64,000 nucleotides of DNA from Allacma fusca (Eukaryota > Arthropoda > Collembola > Symphypleona > Sminthuridae). Shown here piece by piece: positions 1-13,048 of the stretch (positions are counted from its first letter, which is position 1; each line of letters begins with the position of its first letter). Location: contig OX359246.1 of the NCBI GenBank assembly GCA_947179485.1, forward strand, positions 21,018,001 to 21,082,000, read 5' to 3'. A program made the position numbers and the translations under genes. The notes beneath the pieces were generated by a model, which did no database searches, was not told the DNA's origin, and worked only from the letters and a program-made list of their open reading frames with translations.

Positions 1-240
1 AGATATTATACAAAACTCGGTGCTCTAACCCTGAGCAAATGAATGAATGACTAGTGTGGAATAATGTAATCAAGAGGAGTGATTACTGAGAATACTGGGA
101 ATCACTCCATAGTCTCAACGACATTCCTTGAATCTCATGTCTAGTTAACAGGGTATTGGGCATTACCCTCTCAATGAAAAAGGTAGGCTTCCAGGAAAGA
201 GGAATTTTCAGTAGGGTCGGACATAGGAATAGTATTTGGA

Positions 241-350
241 CCCAGTTACCTTGCCAGAGGTACCCAGTTACCTTACCCAAAATACTCAGTTACCTTTCCC
301 GAGATACTCAGTTACATTTACCAAAGAAACCCGCAGTTACCAGAGAATTA
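241..350. repeat. 22-bp minisatellite, about 4.5 degenerate copies
   Basis: Tandem units begin at 241, 263, 285, 307 and about 330. Each carries the core CAGTTACC or a one-base variant followed by a variable CC/GA-rich half. The period is 22 bp, with 23 in one unit. No coding role is evident. Confidence 0.75.
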
Positions 351-705
351 TTTCCTTGAATTTTACAAAAGTTTAAAAAAAATTCTCGGTTCGCCTATTG
401 AGTAGGGTCGAGACCAGGGTGCCTTCATATGCTGACAATACTTTATATTTTTCAAATAAAAAAAAACTATGGTGAAAGTAACTGAATTGCATTTCAATCC
501 CAGAGACTGTCTTGTGCAAGAGCACCACGCTTATTTTGTTCATACAGACGAAGAAACTCCAGCCGTGCGCCTTCACCATGTTAGGTTTTGGTCCTTCGAG
601 CCGGATAGGATGGGAAAAAGGGGGAATTCAGATTCCAGCTCTCATATAGTGAGAGTGCACTGTAGTCAGACACATTCTATGTAACTTTTGTGTGTGTGGA
701 TGTGA

Positions 706-706
<1 letters not shown>

Positions 707-751
<45 letters not shown>
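707..751. repeat. (TG)n microsatellite
   Basis: About 22 perfect TG dinucleotides, preceded by a short interrupted TG stretch. Confidence 0.97.
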
Positions 752-753
<2 letters not shown>

Positions 754-884
754 GTCGACAAAGGCCAGCTAATCAGGGAATCATAAGTTGGTGGAAAGTG
801 GTCCGAAATGGGAGAAACTCTCATCATAAGTATGTGCAATTATGATAATAATACCTTGGAACAAGGGCAGATTACGTGATGACG

Positions 885-902
885 CTCTCTCTCTCTCTCT
901 TA

Positions 903-935
<33 letters not shown>
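885..935. repeat. (CT)n microsatellite, interrupted
   Basis: Two CT runs separated by the six bases TACTCG at 901-906. Ser/Leu-repeat or Glu/Arg-repeat frames over it are artefacts. Confidence 0.95.
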
Positions 936-938
<3 letters not shown>

Positions 939-3074
939 GGCTTTTTCCACTGCTCCTTCCTCCTCTCTCCATGGACTTGACTATGAGAGGGAGAGAGCAT
1001 GTAGGGAAGTTACAGGCCTTTTTACATATAGGGACAGGAGCCTCTCCTATACATTCGCACTCAAGCTTCTCACATCCTTGTTAATATCCAAAGTTTTCAT
1101 GTAAAAAGTCTCGTTTTACTACTCACCAGTCAGTCCCTCTTGCCTCATTATTACTTTATACTTTTAGATAGGATATAACCATATTATTACACAAGTGCTC
1201 CTGACATTGTTAAAATGCATATGGAGCCTTCCTCCCATGCAGTGACTATATATGTACATGTGAGTACATATGTATCTACTCCTCATGCTCAATTTCCCAG
1301 GACTACTGTACAGTATGTATAAACTTACATAAGGGAGAGTAAACCAAGTGATTACGCTCACTCATAACGAATTACGATTAGAATAAAATCCTACATAAGT
1401 AATCAACTTATAATACATAATCCACGGGTACACTCATTCTAGTATTTGCCCCGGTCCTTCCAATGGAGGAGTCCGTTCTATGGAGTTTTTTTTTGTTTTT
1501 GGGAGGGAGCTGAGTGTGTACTTGACATATAGTCCGTAGGCCTATTAGTATTGCAGGAGAGCTCCTGTATGTATATGTATGTATGTGTGTGAGGAGGTCT
1601 TCCACAACTGCTCTGCACTGTAATGCGGATACTATATAACATGAAATAATTTTTTCCCCTCTTTTTTTTATTACTACTACTACTGTAGTACCTCATATTC
1701 AGTGGGCTGTGCATATAGTTAGGGACTCTTGTACTTATAAGTAAGGCTCAGATCATACTCGTAATATTGGTCTGCATTGAAAATTACTAGGACAGAGGGA
1801 AAAAGTGAGGAGAGAAATCCTCGGTCGTAATAAGTCCATATAAAATTATGCTCACAAAAGTACTACTATATACAGAGAGAACCCTCATGTACACACTGTC
1901 TCCTGATTAACCTGGTAATAACTCCAAAGTTGGCCAAGAGTATTTAACCTCCTAGACCATACATCTAAGTACTTACTCATTATTACTACTCTGACTTGAT
2001 TTCATATTCCTCGTAGCACTCTCTCATTTCCTACCGTCGATATTTAAATGTCCCTTGTAACTACAGTATAGACATACATATATGCATAGGGTGCTATTTG
2101 TCTTGTGTGTAATCTCCGTAGAGCGTATATGTACATACATATTGAGGAAGGAGTGTAATCTAGGGAATGTTTTTCCTTGGGTGTAGATACGATGTTCATA
2201 ATATCAATATCTATCTATACAATAATTAATGAAATACATGCAAAATTTTCAGGAGAGAATCCATGGGTCTGGGATATGTAATTACATATGGCTGTCCCTG
2301 TAAAATGTAAGAATGGATAGAGAAAGAGAGAAATAGTAGATCCAGGAATTATAAGTCCACTCTTGTCTCTCCATGTCTGCCAATAAGGAGAATTAAACAA
2401 GAGCTTTTTTCCGCTCCTATTTACGATTCTGATTAACTCCTGATCGTATAAAATAATTCCTGGGACTTAATCAGTGAGATATATGCATGTATGTGCATAT
2501 GTATGCGCAGGTAGACATAATGTATCTATAGTTACTATGAATTCATTAGGGCTCGAAGGACATGTGTATGCTCAGGGAGGTATTGATATATACACTTGGA
2601 GGGCAAACACATAATATATGTGGTCGGGTGGGGTGAAATTAACTCCGAAGTATTATAGTTTTGCCTGGGTGTTCGGATGGAAGGTTCTTATATTCGGATG
2701 GAAGATATATGCAGAGGTAAAGGGAACTATGTATGTACTCGTGGAGGGACGGGAGGCTCGTAAAAAAATCACAAATCCATAACTCATTATTATTACTTTT
2801 CCGATTACTGGGCTGTTCGCAATGGTAAGGGGTAATTACTATACCTGGGTCTCTTGTCAAGACTATGAAATATTCATTGTCGTATGATATGTATCATGGG
2901 CTAGAGTGGAGGATTTTTGTACAGGAATTCGATATAGTTGGAGGGAATTGTTGAGATTTCAAGAACTGTTGTAGTTACAATACATTTTGTTTACAAGGGG
3001 CAGCTTTGAAATTCAAAAAATTTGATTGCATTTAATAAATGTTATTTTTAAATAGTTAAAAATATAAGGGATGT

Positions 3075-3530
3075 CATTGCGGTGAGATTTAAAATAAATG
3101 CTAATACGTCTAATAAAAATCGTATGTGTCTAAATTAAATGGCAACCCGTCAAATAAAAATAGTAACACGTCCAATAAAAATGGACTCTTCTATTAAAAA
3201 TGGGAACGCGCTTAAACTTACTGGTAACGCGCCAAATAAAAATGATAACGCCGTTTGAAATAATGATAACGCCGTTTGAAATAATGATAACGCCGTTTGA
3301 AATAATGATAACGTAGTTTTAAATAAATTATAACGCGGTTTTTAATAAATTATAACGCAGTTTAAAATAAATGGTAACGCCGTTTGAAACAAATCGTAAC
3401 GCCGTTTGAAACAAATCGTAACTCCGTTTGAAACAAATCGTAACGCCGTTTGAAACAAATCGTAACGCTGTTTGAAACAAATCGTAACGCCGTTTGAAAT
3501 AAATGATACCGCAGTTTAAAATAAATGTCC
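3075..3530. repeat. 21-22-bp minisatellite with degenerate left flank
   Basis: A tandem array whose best-preserved units carry TAACGCCGTTTGAAA followed by a CAAATCG (22-bp) or TAATGA (21-bp) spacer. Units are nearly identical from about 3240 to 3500. They decay leftward into loosely matching units with the shared core AAT-N-TAACGC, where many copies carry AAATAAAAAT. The period is not a multiple of three throughout, and the minus-strand frame across it (3328-3594) is merely the repeat translated. Confidence 0.9.
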
Positions 3531-6500
3531 AAACTTCTAAAAATTTGTCGCCGTTATAAAATCCCCTTATAAAAGGAACTACATCCAAACCCAATGGATA
3601 AACTCCACATTAAACCATCCCTGAATGGTTCCTGACCCGATGTCATGTGAGCCGCCCATAACATTAGAAAAACTAACTAACTAAATTGTACAGTCGTTTC
3701 TTTGACTAGTTTCCAGTTTTTACTTGCTCCCTCCAGTTTTTTCCTATTAATAGCATCAATTTACTATATGTCGACATTTTGAATGGGAAAGGGAGTCGGG
3801 AAGCCTCATTTAATATACTACAATATAAGTAGTATCTCTCTACATGTAGATACATACGTACGTAAGTACAACTAAGGATATTTGATTGTCAAGGGGTTTT
3901 ATGATCCTAATTACAATTCCCTCATATACCAGGAAACTCGGGGCTCCCAGTAATATAATTAATTATTGCCTACCAATTATTACATGGCTTTTAATTGGAG
4001 CTGAACTGGTTGCAATTATTTGTTACATGGTCCTACCTATATGTATATATAATTATATCATCCCCACACAGGGAAATACTTACAGCACATAGTACAGACC
4101 CTCATGGGCATACATACTCCATGTCGGATCATCATTATCATCATAATTTTATACTCGTCGTGATTACTATTCCTCGATCCTGCTGCCATGAGTTGAGTCT
4201 ACCGAACCTTGAACGGACAGTGAGAGCTTATAAAATCCTGTAGATCCAATTCCCATCACATCTTCCTCTGTGGCATCCATAACGGACGTAATTTATGATC
4301 TGGTATGATTCAATGCGAAAAGCTCCACATGGCCAATAATAAGACTCATAATCAGAGACAGAAAAAATTCTAAACCTGTTGTTGCCGCAGCGCAATTAAA
4401 TAATAATCTTGTATCATATGCACACGACTTTTTTTTTTATTATATCCCATACTAAGCACTATAACTATAAGCACTCCAGAGTTCACTCAAGATGAGAAAA
4501 TCTTTATCTTTCCCCAAACACATTATACCAAACAGCCTATGCTGGGGATGGCTGGCCAAACCAGTAAAGTGCATTAATAATTATTCCCACATTTTTCATA
4601 AAATTTTGCATCCCTATAATATTACAATATCCAATAAATTATTATTATCGCAGTTAGGGACCAGATCACGAAAGTTCGTATCCCAAGATTTCTACTCCTA
4701 AAAAATTCTTCCTTAATTGTAATCTTCCCTCTTAAAATTCCCCCCTTATCAGAATTGTTATTTTAATTTTTTTTATTTATATATGCAACTATTTAATTTA
4801 AATGCACAGAGCTTATATGACCCGATGGGATTTTAACACAAGCACAAAATTACCTTTTGTCTCAAAAATTATTAAACAGCACTACAATCACACACAGCCC
4901 TTATAGCATGGTCACCTTCAAATATTCCCTCTGGCTCAAAAAAGAACAATAATAATTATTAGAGCTGAAGTTAATTATTCTTGTATCATTTCCAGAATAG
5001 AATCAATTTTTTTTTTACAGAAAACTCTCTTAGCCAGAAGTAAAAGTACAAATAATAAAAACTTTCCTTGAAACCAGACTCATTGTCATATTTTCTGCCT
5101 GAGTCATCCCTTTCCACTAAAACTCCACAGCTACAGTATAATGAACATATAGAAAAGTGAACATTCGAAAAGAAAAACAATACTTTAATTAATAGGTCTA
5201 TCAATGTATATGTACGTATATATTAAAGGATATAGAATTCCCAGTAAATTTAAACCTGCCAAAAGATTTAACCCATATTTTTAAACAAATACGCAAGCAA
5301 GCGTGAGAGTCGAAAAAAAAATCCAAGAATGTTGATATAATTATAAATTTATAGTTTGCTTTGACTTTGATCCCCAAGCCCCCTCCAATAAGTAACTAAA
5401 GTAATTATTCAAAACCCCCAGAGAGCTGTATAATTCCCACATAGTCAAAACAATTCAGTTGAGAAATTTATGAATGAGTAATTTCCACAAATTAATTATA
5501 TCACTGTCAATTGGAACAGAGAGAAGAAAAAAATTTTTTTTAGGAATACAATCCCATCATATGCATAGATATCCGTTGTGTCTACCCCTACCTATATAAA
5601 ACTCTCATATCTGCTCTCATATCCCTTGTGCATGCACATCCCTTCTTATGTAGATATATAAACATAGGAAACCATCAGCTCAATGTAAATAATAAGTGGA
5701 ACAGAAGGAAATTTAATCCTGCTCATTAAACACAAGTACCTCCACATACACATACACAAAAAAATTAAATAAGGGCAAATAAAATACGTGCTTTTTTCTG
5801 AGGAAGAGCCTACGCATATATGTTTTTATACTGTAAATATTGTCCTGGGCGAGGGAGAGTTACAGTCTTATTTAACGCTTTAATTTGGCTAAGACCCCTT
5901 GGACGTGTGGAGTCTTATGGGACATAATTCCGTCATAAATAATATAATGTGGAATTATGTAATCAAAGACGGATGACAAAACCTTCAAGTTTCTCTTTCG
6001 AATACCTACACAGATAAATACAGATATCAGCTATAAGGCCAGAATAGGAAATAAAATAAGGAAAAATACAGGGACTATTTCGGAGGGAAATTGAGGAATC
6101 TATACGTAATTGTCTAACAAGCTAAATCTGGAGTACGCTCATAATCTCATGAGTTCCTATTCCTTGGCTAGGACTAGTATGTATACATATAAGTTGGGGT
6201 AATTCCCAATAATTTATAATTCCATTGCATGCCCTCAGCACATTTACCTTGTACAGAGAAAGTATTATATTTGTAAGAGCACAATTATTAGTCTATCTGG
6301 GATTGGTCCTAGTTCCGAGGAAAATTAGCAAAATTGTTCGAATGTTAGTATAAAGCAATGTATAGAGGCCTCCAATATTCACATATAACTTCGGATAGTT
6401 AGGAAATATGAGTGGATGCCTCATTCAATGGGATCTTATCTCAATGGGCCTTTAATACCTTTAATGAGAATCTACAGTGAGCCCTTGTTATAGAGAGTTG

Positions 6501-9500
6501 ATCAAGCCTCAAAATCATAGTTTTTCCTGAGGAGCACAAAAAAAATTCCCATTGAAGATATCTAATGTTATTTCCTGTCAAGAGGGAAAAAACATTTGAG
6601 ACTGGAAAAATTTGCTCATCTTTCCAGGGCTAAGTTCTAAAAGGACAGTTCACTGTATATACACACATGTAGGAAAATAAGCTCCACATAAATAATTACC
6701 CAGAGCATTGATAGAGTTGGAGGTAAAATCTGTAGAGAGATAGTTCCTATGTATAAGAACCCCTGCATAAATTATCCCAGGAACCCAAGCTGGCTTGTCC
6801 TTATCGGCCCTACTTATCATGATTAAGCGTGTGTAATTACAATTGTCGGTGTCCGTCTCTTTAAGAGGGGAATTTAAGAGTCTCATCCTTATCATCCCCA
6901 TAATGATGGTCCCCTCTCCGCGGCAAAAACACAAGAAAGCAATTACACTCGTACAATCAGCCACTCAAATATCTTTAACTTATAGCGAAGCTTCCCTTAT
7001 GCAATCAACAGCCCATAAGTTTTATATTTCCAGGGAAATCCACACTATATAGGGTTATAGGCAATTACAAGTGAAACAATAAGTTTTGTCCAATGGTCTT
7101 ACATATGTAATTAATTATATGTGTATCTGTACAGTCGTAGCATTTGGATTTGTCTTGTACCCAATATTACAGTATTAATATTATGTTCTTAAGGTTTAGG
7201 CCTCACCCCCACAGTCAGCACCTCCTCAAGTATGTTTTCTCTCAGGAGAGGGGTTAAAAAACATTTTTTAAAGAGAGACAAGGGAAAAAGTACTGCCCCA
7301 TTGTAACAAGTGAGCATAGAATTATAGTAATGAGTCTGACTGACAATATGACTTAAGCTTAAATACTTAACAAGGTATTTAGTTATAAGGGAGACTCTCA
7401 CTTGGAATTAATTAGTTCATTTTGTATAAAGCAAAAGAGAAATATGTATATACAAGCCTCGCCCTATACTTATAAGCTTGTAATTATTAAACACCTTCAG
7501 TTTGTAGGCATATCTCTAGATAATTATTAGCTTCTGCATTACAGACACACAAGTATACACACTGTTCCTATTTTATGAGCTGGTTCCAAGAGCGTGTGCC
7601 TATATAATGAACCACAGGTAATTTATGTACTGATAATGCTAATAGCTAATGTTATAATATATATCCCAACTACCAATTACTCAAATCCCAGCTTGTCTAT
7701 CTGCAGGGATAATTTCCCAAATTCCACAAAAATCTAGATTATTACAGACGTCAAAACATAGGGTTGGGGCACTGTGAGACACTATGTTTGATTCCTATGT
7801 ATGTATAATTGTACATATAAGTCCCGAGACCTGTCACCTTCAATCACGTAAAAACATATCTTCAGTTTTTTTCTTCTTTTTTTTTACAACAAGAAACAGT
7901 AAAAAACAAAAAGTCAAAGAGTTAAACAGCTTTTATTGCCTCGATCAAAAATACCCAAATGTGACTGGGATGGTTTTATTATCAGAGGCTCGGGTCCCAT
8001 TAGTCCAATTACAAGGATTTTAAACTCTCTCCTACAACATTCATAATTACAATACAAATCAAATGGGAGAGAGGGGGACAGGATACCTCACGGAGTCAGT
8101 CCCGCAGCTACTGTTCTATATTCTTCTATGGGAATTTCTTACAAGTGATAGAGATATCTATGTAAATAATATCGTTCGTATTTTAAAAAAGGGTATATAA
8201 AAAAATAAAGGGTTGTTGCCAGTTGTGACACTGTGTTTGTTTTTTGGGTCCGTAGAAAATTTTGGTTGAAACTAATGTGGGACTGCATATGTTCCGGCCC
8301 TAAGACTAGGATTTGCATGATGTGTCTCAACCCCTGTAGCTCAGAGTCACTGTGGCTATGGTGTGTGCATAAACACGTAAAGCTGTCAAAGTCTCAAGTG
8401 CTATTTAGAGAGCATAAATAAAAGAGTCGGCTGACATATATACTCGGAGAGAGATGTAGAGTTGCGGTATAGGCATATATTAGGCCTATGCACATATACT
8501 GTATATACATACATACTATTTGCTCCGTGAGAAGAAGACGCACGACAAGGGGGGACACCCAATGTAATAATGTCATATGGATCTCACCATGTTGTGACTC
8601 CCGTCCTCATCCACAAAACAACACAATGACGGGACTAATGCTCTTGAGTGTGGAGAAAAAGCAGGGAGCTCCTATGAGGAGAATCCTCAGAATAAAAAAA
8701 AAATAACATCTAAATAGCATCAGGATTTATGGCCAGACTGGCCAAGAAAGAAACATTTTCCATAAAATAGGAATCCACCAATTGCGGAGGGACTCAAATT
8801 ATTGCAGATGTAAAAATCCTCAGACTTTTCCCTACATAACATCATAGGCTCTGTCTGGACTCAGGGGCTATAGGTTTTAGTATGTATATATATGTATAAT
8901 TATATATATAGAAAGCCCTGCTGTATGTGTAGTATCTGTACCATAAAATTATGATCATTGGAGCTGAATTAAATTAAGCTGAAGGTTTAATTGCAACCTA
9001 ATTGCATGGAAGGGTGTAGAGAAGTTCTCAAAACATGCCATAAAAATCCCCTCTCAATGACTTTAATGTGAGTTGAGACTCATAAATTGGACAATGCAAA
9101 GAGTATTTAATTCAACTTCAGCCCTGAGTGTAGTCTAGCTCTTCTATAACTGTATATAGGGTCTCTTTATATGTATATATGTAACCTTACATTAGTCAAC
9201 TAGATAATTTAACACGACGACTTATTTATTGACTCGAATAATTTCTTAAAATAATTCAACATTTTTTCTCTCCCCTCCGTCCCTATACACATATCTATCT
9301 ATGGGAGCACTCCATCAAAGACTCTATATGTAACGTCCTAAATACAAAATAGTTCCCGTACTCTCTGAACTTACTGAAGATCATTCCTTCCTTTAGCATC
9401 CAATTCCTTATGTCTCCAAATCAGCCATGAAGGCTCACCTCATAAATTTATTATCGATGAAAGCTACGAGCTATATGATCTCAGAGCTACTATAAGTATC

Positions 9501-10406
9501 TACAGATAAATGCTCCCTCACTAGCCCAGTGGAAAAAAATTCTCTATAGGGAGTTCGTTATGGACCAGAGGATATACACTCTCTAGTGAAAGATTCCCTA
9601 AACGATAATTTCATCCTCAATATAATTATTGCCAGGGAGAGAGAATACAAAAAAATTATTTACAACCACAATATTCCCATTCCCAAATATCCTGTAAAAA
9701 TAATACAATCAAGAAGAAGGCCGGGGAGTTGGGCCAAATTTCACAACGCAGGATTTGAGAAACTAACAAAAAAAAACAATTTAAAGGTACAGTTCAAAAT
9801 CTCACTTACATCCTAATGTACATAAAGTCTCTAATAAAAAAAGGAATTTAATCTGGAGCTCTTTTAACCTCCAGCCCAACTCCTACTATTACTGTATTGT
9901 GACTGAATGTTACATTTTAGAAAAATTCAATAAAATTTCTAGTACCATTTATCTTGACGCCAAGTTTTGAAATCGGACTGACAGGGAATATTGATTATTA
10001 CAGGATTTTTGCATAAGTAGATATCTTTTATAAGCATTTGCTGCTAACTTATGTGTGGCTGGAGATGAGGATTTAATTTTGGCCTTACATTTAAAAGGCC
10101 ATACAAAAAAAAAGGTATAAGTTTAAGGACGGAATTGAGAAAGTGTCTTTTTCAAAGCTGATTTTTGAATGCTACTGATTTTGATGGGGTCTTTAAAAAA
10201 AATGATTTGCAGGGGAATGGAAGGACTCTGTATGGAGTTAAGGGTAGGATAGGAGAGCGTCATAAAATTAGAGATTTATTTCGACTGTAATTTGGATAAT
10301 TAATGCACACTGTGTATAACCCCAGGTTCGAGTACCGTATGGTAATCTTGGGAATCCGCAAAATCCCCACATGTACGTAAGTAATAATGGATGTACATAA
10401 CTATCT

Positions 10407-10407
<1 letters not shown>

Positions 10408-10459
<52 letters not shown>
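10408..10459. repeat. (CA)n microsatellite
   Basis: Perfect CA run of about 26 units. Confidence 0.97.
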
Positions 10460-10463
<4 letters not shown>

Positions 10464-11728
10464 CACATCAGCACATTACATATGTTTCAGTTTTGAGTAC
10501 TCACATTTCCGAGAGCCTTGTTCGTTGTGAGTACATCATGCTTTACGTCCATAAATGCTCCCATTCTCCCTACACCCTTTTAAATTATAACTTTGAGGTA
10601 AAGAGCGAAACACTTGTGCGTGCTCGTGTATGAGCAAAATATCCACTACATAAGGACAGAGCCCAACGTACCCATAAATTCCCCTCCCTATATGTACCTT
10701 CTCCCCTATAACTTTCCCTCAACAAAATAAAAAAATTACAATGATTTGTAAATTAACAGATCCAATCCTCCAGCAGGGATGTATTGAGAGTGTAGAAATT
10801 CTGAAATAATTATTAAATCTTTACGCACACTGAAAATAGCACCTTTCCCTCCAAAAAAGATTTCTTCCCCGTAAGAAAATAATGCAAGAAAAAAATTTTT
10901 CTCCTGATTCTTATATCCATATAATTACCCTTGGCTCACAAGTTTAATTTCCCCCTTCCTTTGCATATCCATATGAACATACACAATTATATACGGACAG
11001 TAACATCCCTGGATAATCTGGAGCTACTTATAATATTTGGAGAGAGCTGCGTCTGTGTGTGTCTCATTCCATGTGGATGGGAAAGTGTAACTTAAACTTA
11101 CCATTACAAAAACTCCTGTGTGCAATTCTTTGAGGGATGGAGTGTAGTCACTCTAACTACCACAGTAGGGACTCCTCCGCATATGCGTATAGCCGTCAGT
11201 CTCGGTAAATTAGCAGAATGTAAACAAATTACTGAGTTGTTGATATGAGGATGATCTCTCTCAAATGTGAAATTTATTCATGTCTTTTTCTTGTTCCCTG
11301 GGATGACAACTCATACACAGAGCCTCCTACTAAAAGTACATGGAGAGTTTCTGCTCCAGAGCTCCCGGAGCTACATGCATAACAATATGTCTGTGTATGA
11401 GTCCTTGTGCAGTCTGTATATAATTACATAATTCATAGTAATACATAGCTCCATAGATTTTATATATAGAGTTCCGTAGTGAACATTTCTCTAAACATTT
11501 TCTACCCATAGGAGTATCTATATCTATCTATGCATCTCCACGTAATTACACAGGAGGCAGGGAAAGTATGAAACTCAAATGTTTACTCTCCTATACTGTA
11601 TCATAGGTGCGGACGTACACGTTATAGATACAGCCTGACAAGGAGACATGTACATATGAGCACATGGATAGGAACATCGTTTATAATCAACAAGGTTACA
11701 ACTCTGCGAGTACTACTGTTTTGCATCC

Positions 11729-11753
11729 AGAGAGACAGAGAGAGAGAGAGAGA
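11729..11753. repeat. (GA)n microsatellite
   Basis: Short GA run with one C interruption. Confidence 0.9.
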
Positions 11754-11983
11754 AAAGTTTAAACGAAAAGGTTACGTTATATAATATGCTCCCTCATGTA
11801 AAAAGATCCTATATTCTATATACATTTGGAGTGTGTATAAGGAAGACAAACAAACTTTTCCCTCTGTCTATGCTTCACTTAAAGGTTTCCACCGACCGAC
11901 CTTAATTAATTATAAATTATGGCACACTAGCTAAATGAGACACCCGGATGAAAATGCAAGTCTCTATTTCTCAGCAAACACAT

Positions 11984-12013
11984 ACACACACACACACAGA
12001 CACACACACACAT
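11984..12013. repeat. (AC)n microsatellite, interrupted
   Basis: AC run broken once by AG. It is followed by a pyrimidine-rich CTC/CTT stretch at about 12045-12110. Confidence 0.9.
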
Positions 12014-12976
12014 ATGTACATACATATACACAGGCCCTACAGAGAATCTCCCCTCCTCATCCTCCTCCTCTTCCTCATGCTCTTCTTCCTCCTCCTGCCC
12101 AAGCTCCTGAACTTGTCGACTCATTTTGACTTAATTCAACTCTTCCAACTTTACCTCCAAGGGTTGCTCCTATATCTATATGTATGTACTGATAGGACTG
12201 TATCAAAATGATATCATTTGGACCCCAATACCCGGGAAGATGCATCCTTATAAGAAGATGACAACAGACAGGGGAGACCTGAGGTAGGGCAAAAGAGACT
12301 GGAGTTGTTAATACTGGCAGTGGCAGGAATAGTTAGTTATAGGAGCCTTTATATATAGTAAATATAGGTATCTATACATAGTAAAAAATACACTATACTA
12401 TCCCTGACAGATTTAAATACCCTCTGCACATTCCATTCCATTTATACAATTTACAAGTGCTAACCTTCTGAATAAGTTACGGATTCCTTCACATTAAAAT
12501 CTGACTCTCTCTGTGTGTATAGAAGCTATTTTTATGTACATATACAGAAAGAGAAGCACATGGAGTACACATAGCTATGAGCCAAAGTATGTACGTATAG
12601 AGTCAGGTTGGAAAACATATTTTTTCCCCTTGACTCCTCTATGATTCTGTCATCACTCGCTCCTCTCTAAATCTACTATAAAATAAAAGCAGAGCTGTAA
12701 ATTCGACCAGCCCACAATACAGTATCTAGCTAGTCGTTCTATGGAGAGGGAATCATAACATAATAATATATTTAGCAGGGATGGAGGAAATAAACTTAAT
12801 GGGGGATTCTGACATGTACATGGTATCCTTCACAGGAACAATATATGCATTAGACTAGAGTAGTAGAGACTCTAGAATTATAATAATAATCAAGGAAGAA
12901 TTCATATAAAAGTAAATGTATCATTTAAAAAAAAAATTGAACCTCAATTCTACTTTTTATTCATAGATTTGTTTGT

Positions 12977-12978
<2 letters not shown>

Positions 12979-13045
<67 letters not shown>
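12979..13045. repeat. (GA)n microsatellite, 67 bp
   Basis: Perfect GA run, the longest in the window. Confidence 0.97.

Positions 13046-13048
<3 letters not shown>

Noticed and set aside
781-972. Glu/Arg-repeat minus-strand ORF
   Set aside because: It is the (CT)n microsatellite translated; the same applies to frames over the GA/CT/CA runs at 10.4, 12.0, 13.0, 15.5 and 38.0 kb.
3328-3594. 88-aa minus ORF with internal peptide repeats
   Set aside because: Direct product of the 22-bp minisatellite; no independent coding signal.
10315-10360. B-box-like GGTTCGAGTACC suggesting a tRNA or SINE
   Set aside because: Flanking bases cannot form a T-stem or acceptor stem and no A box lies at the right distance.
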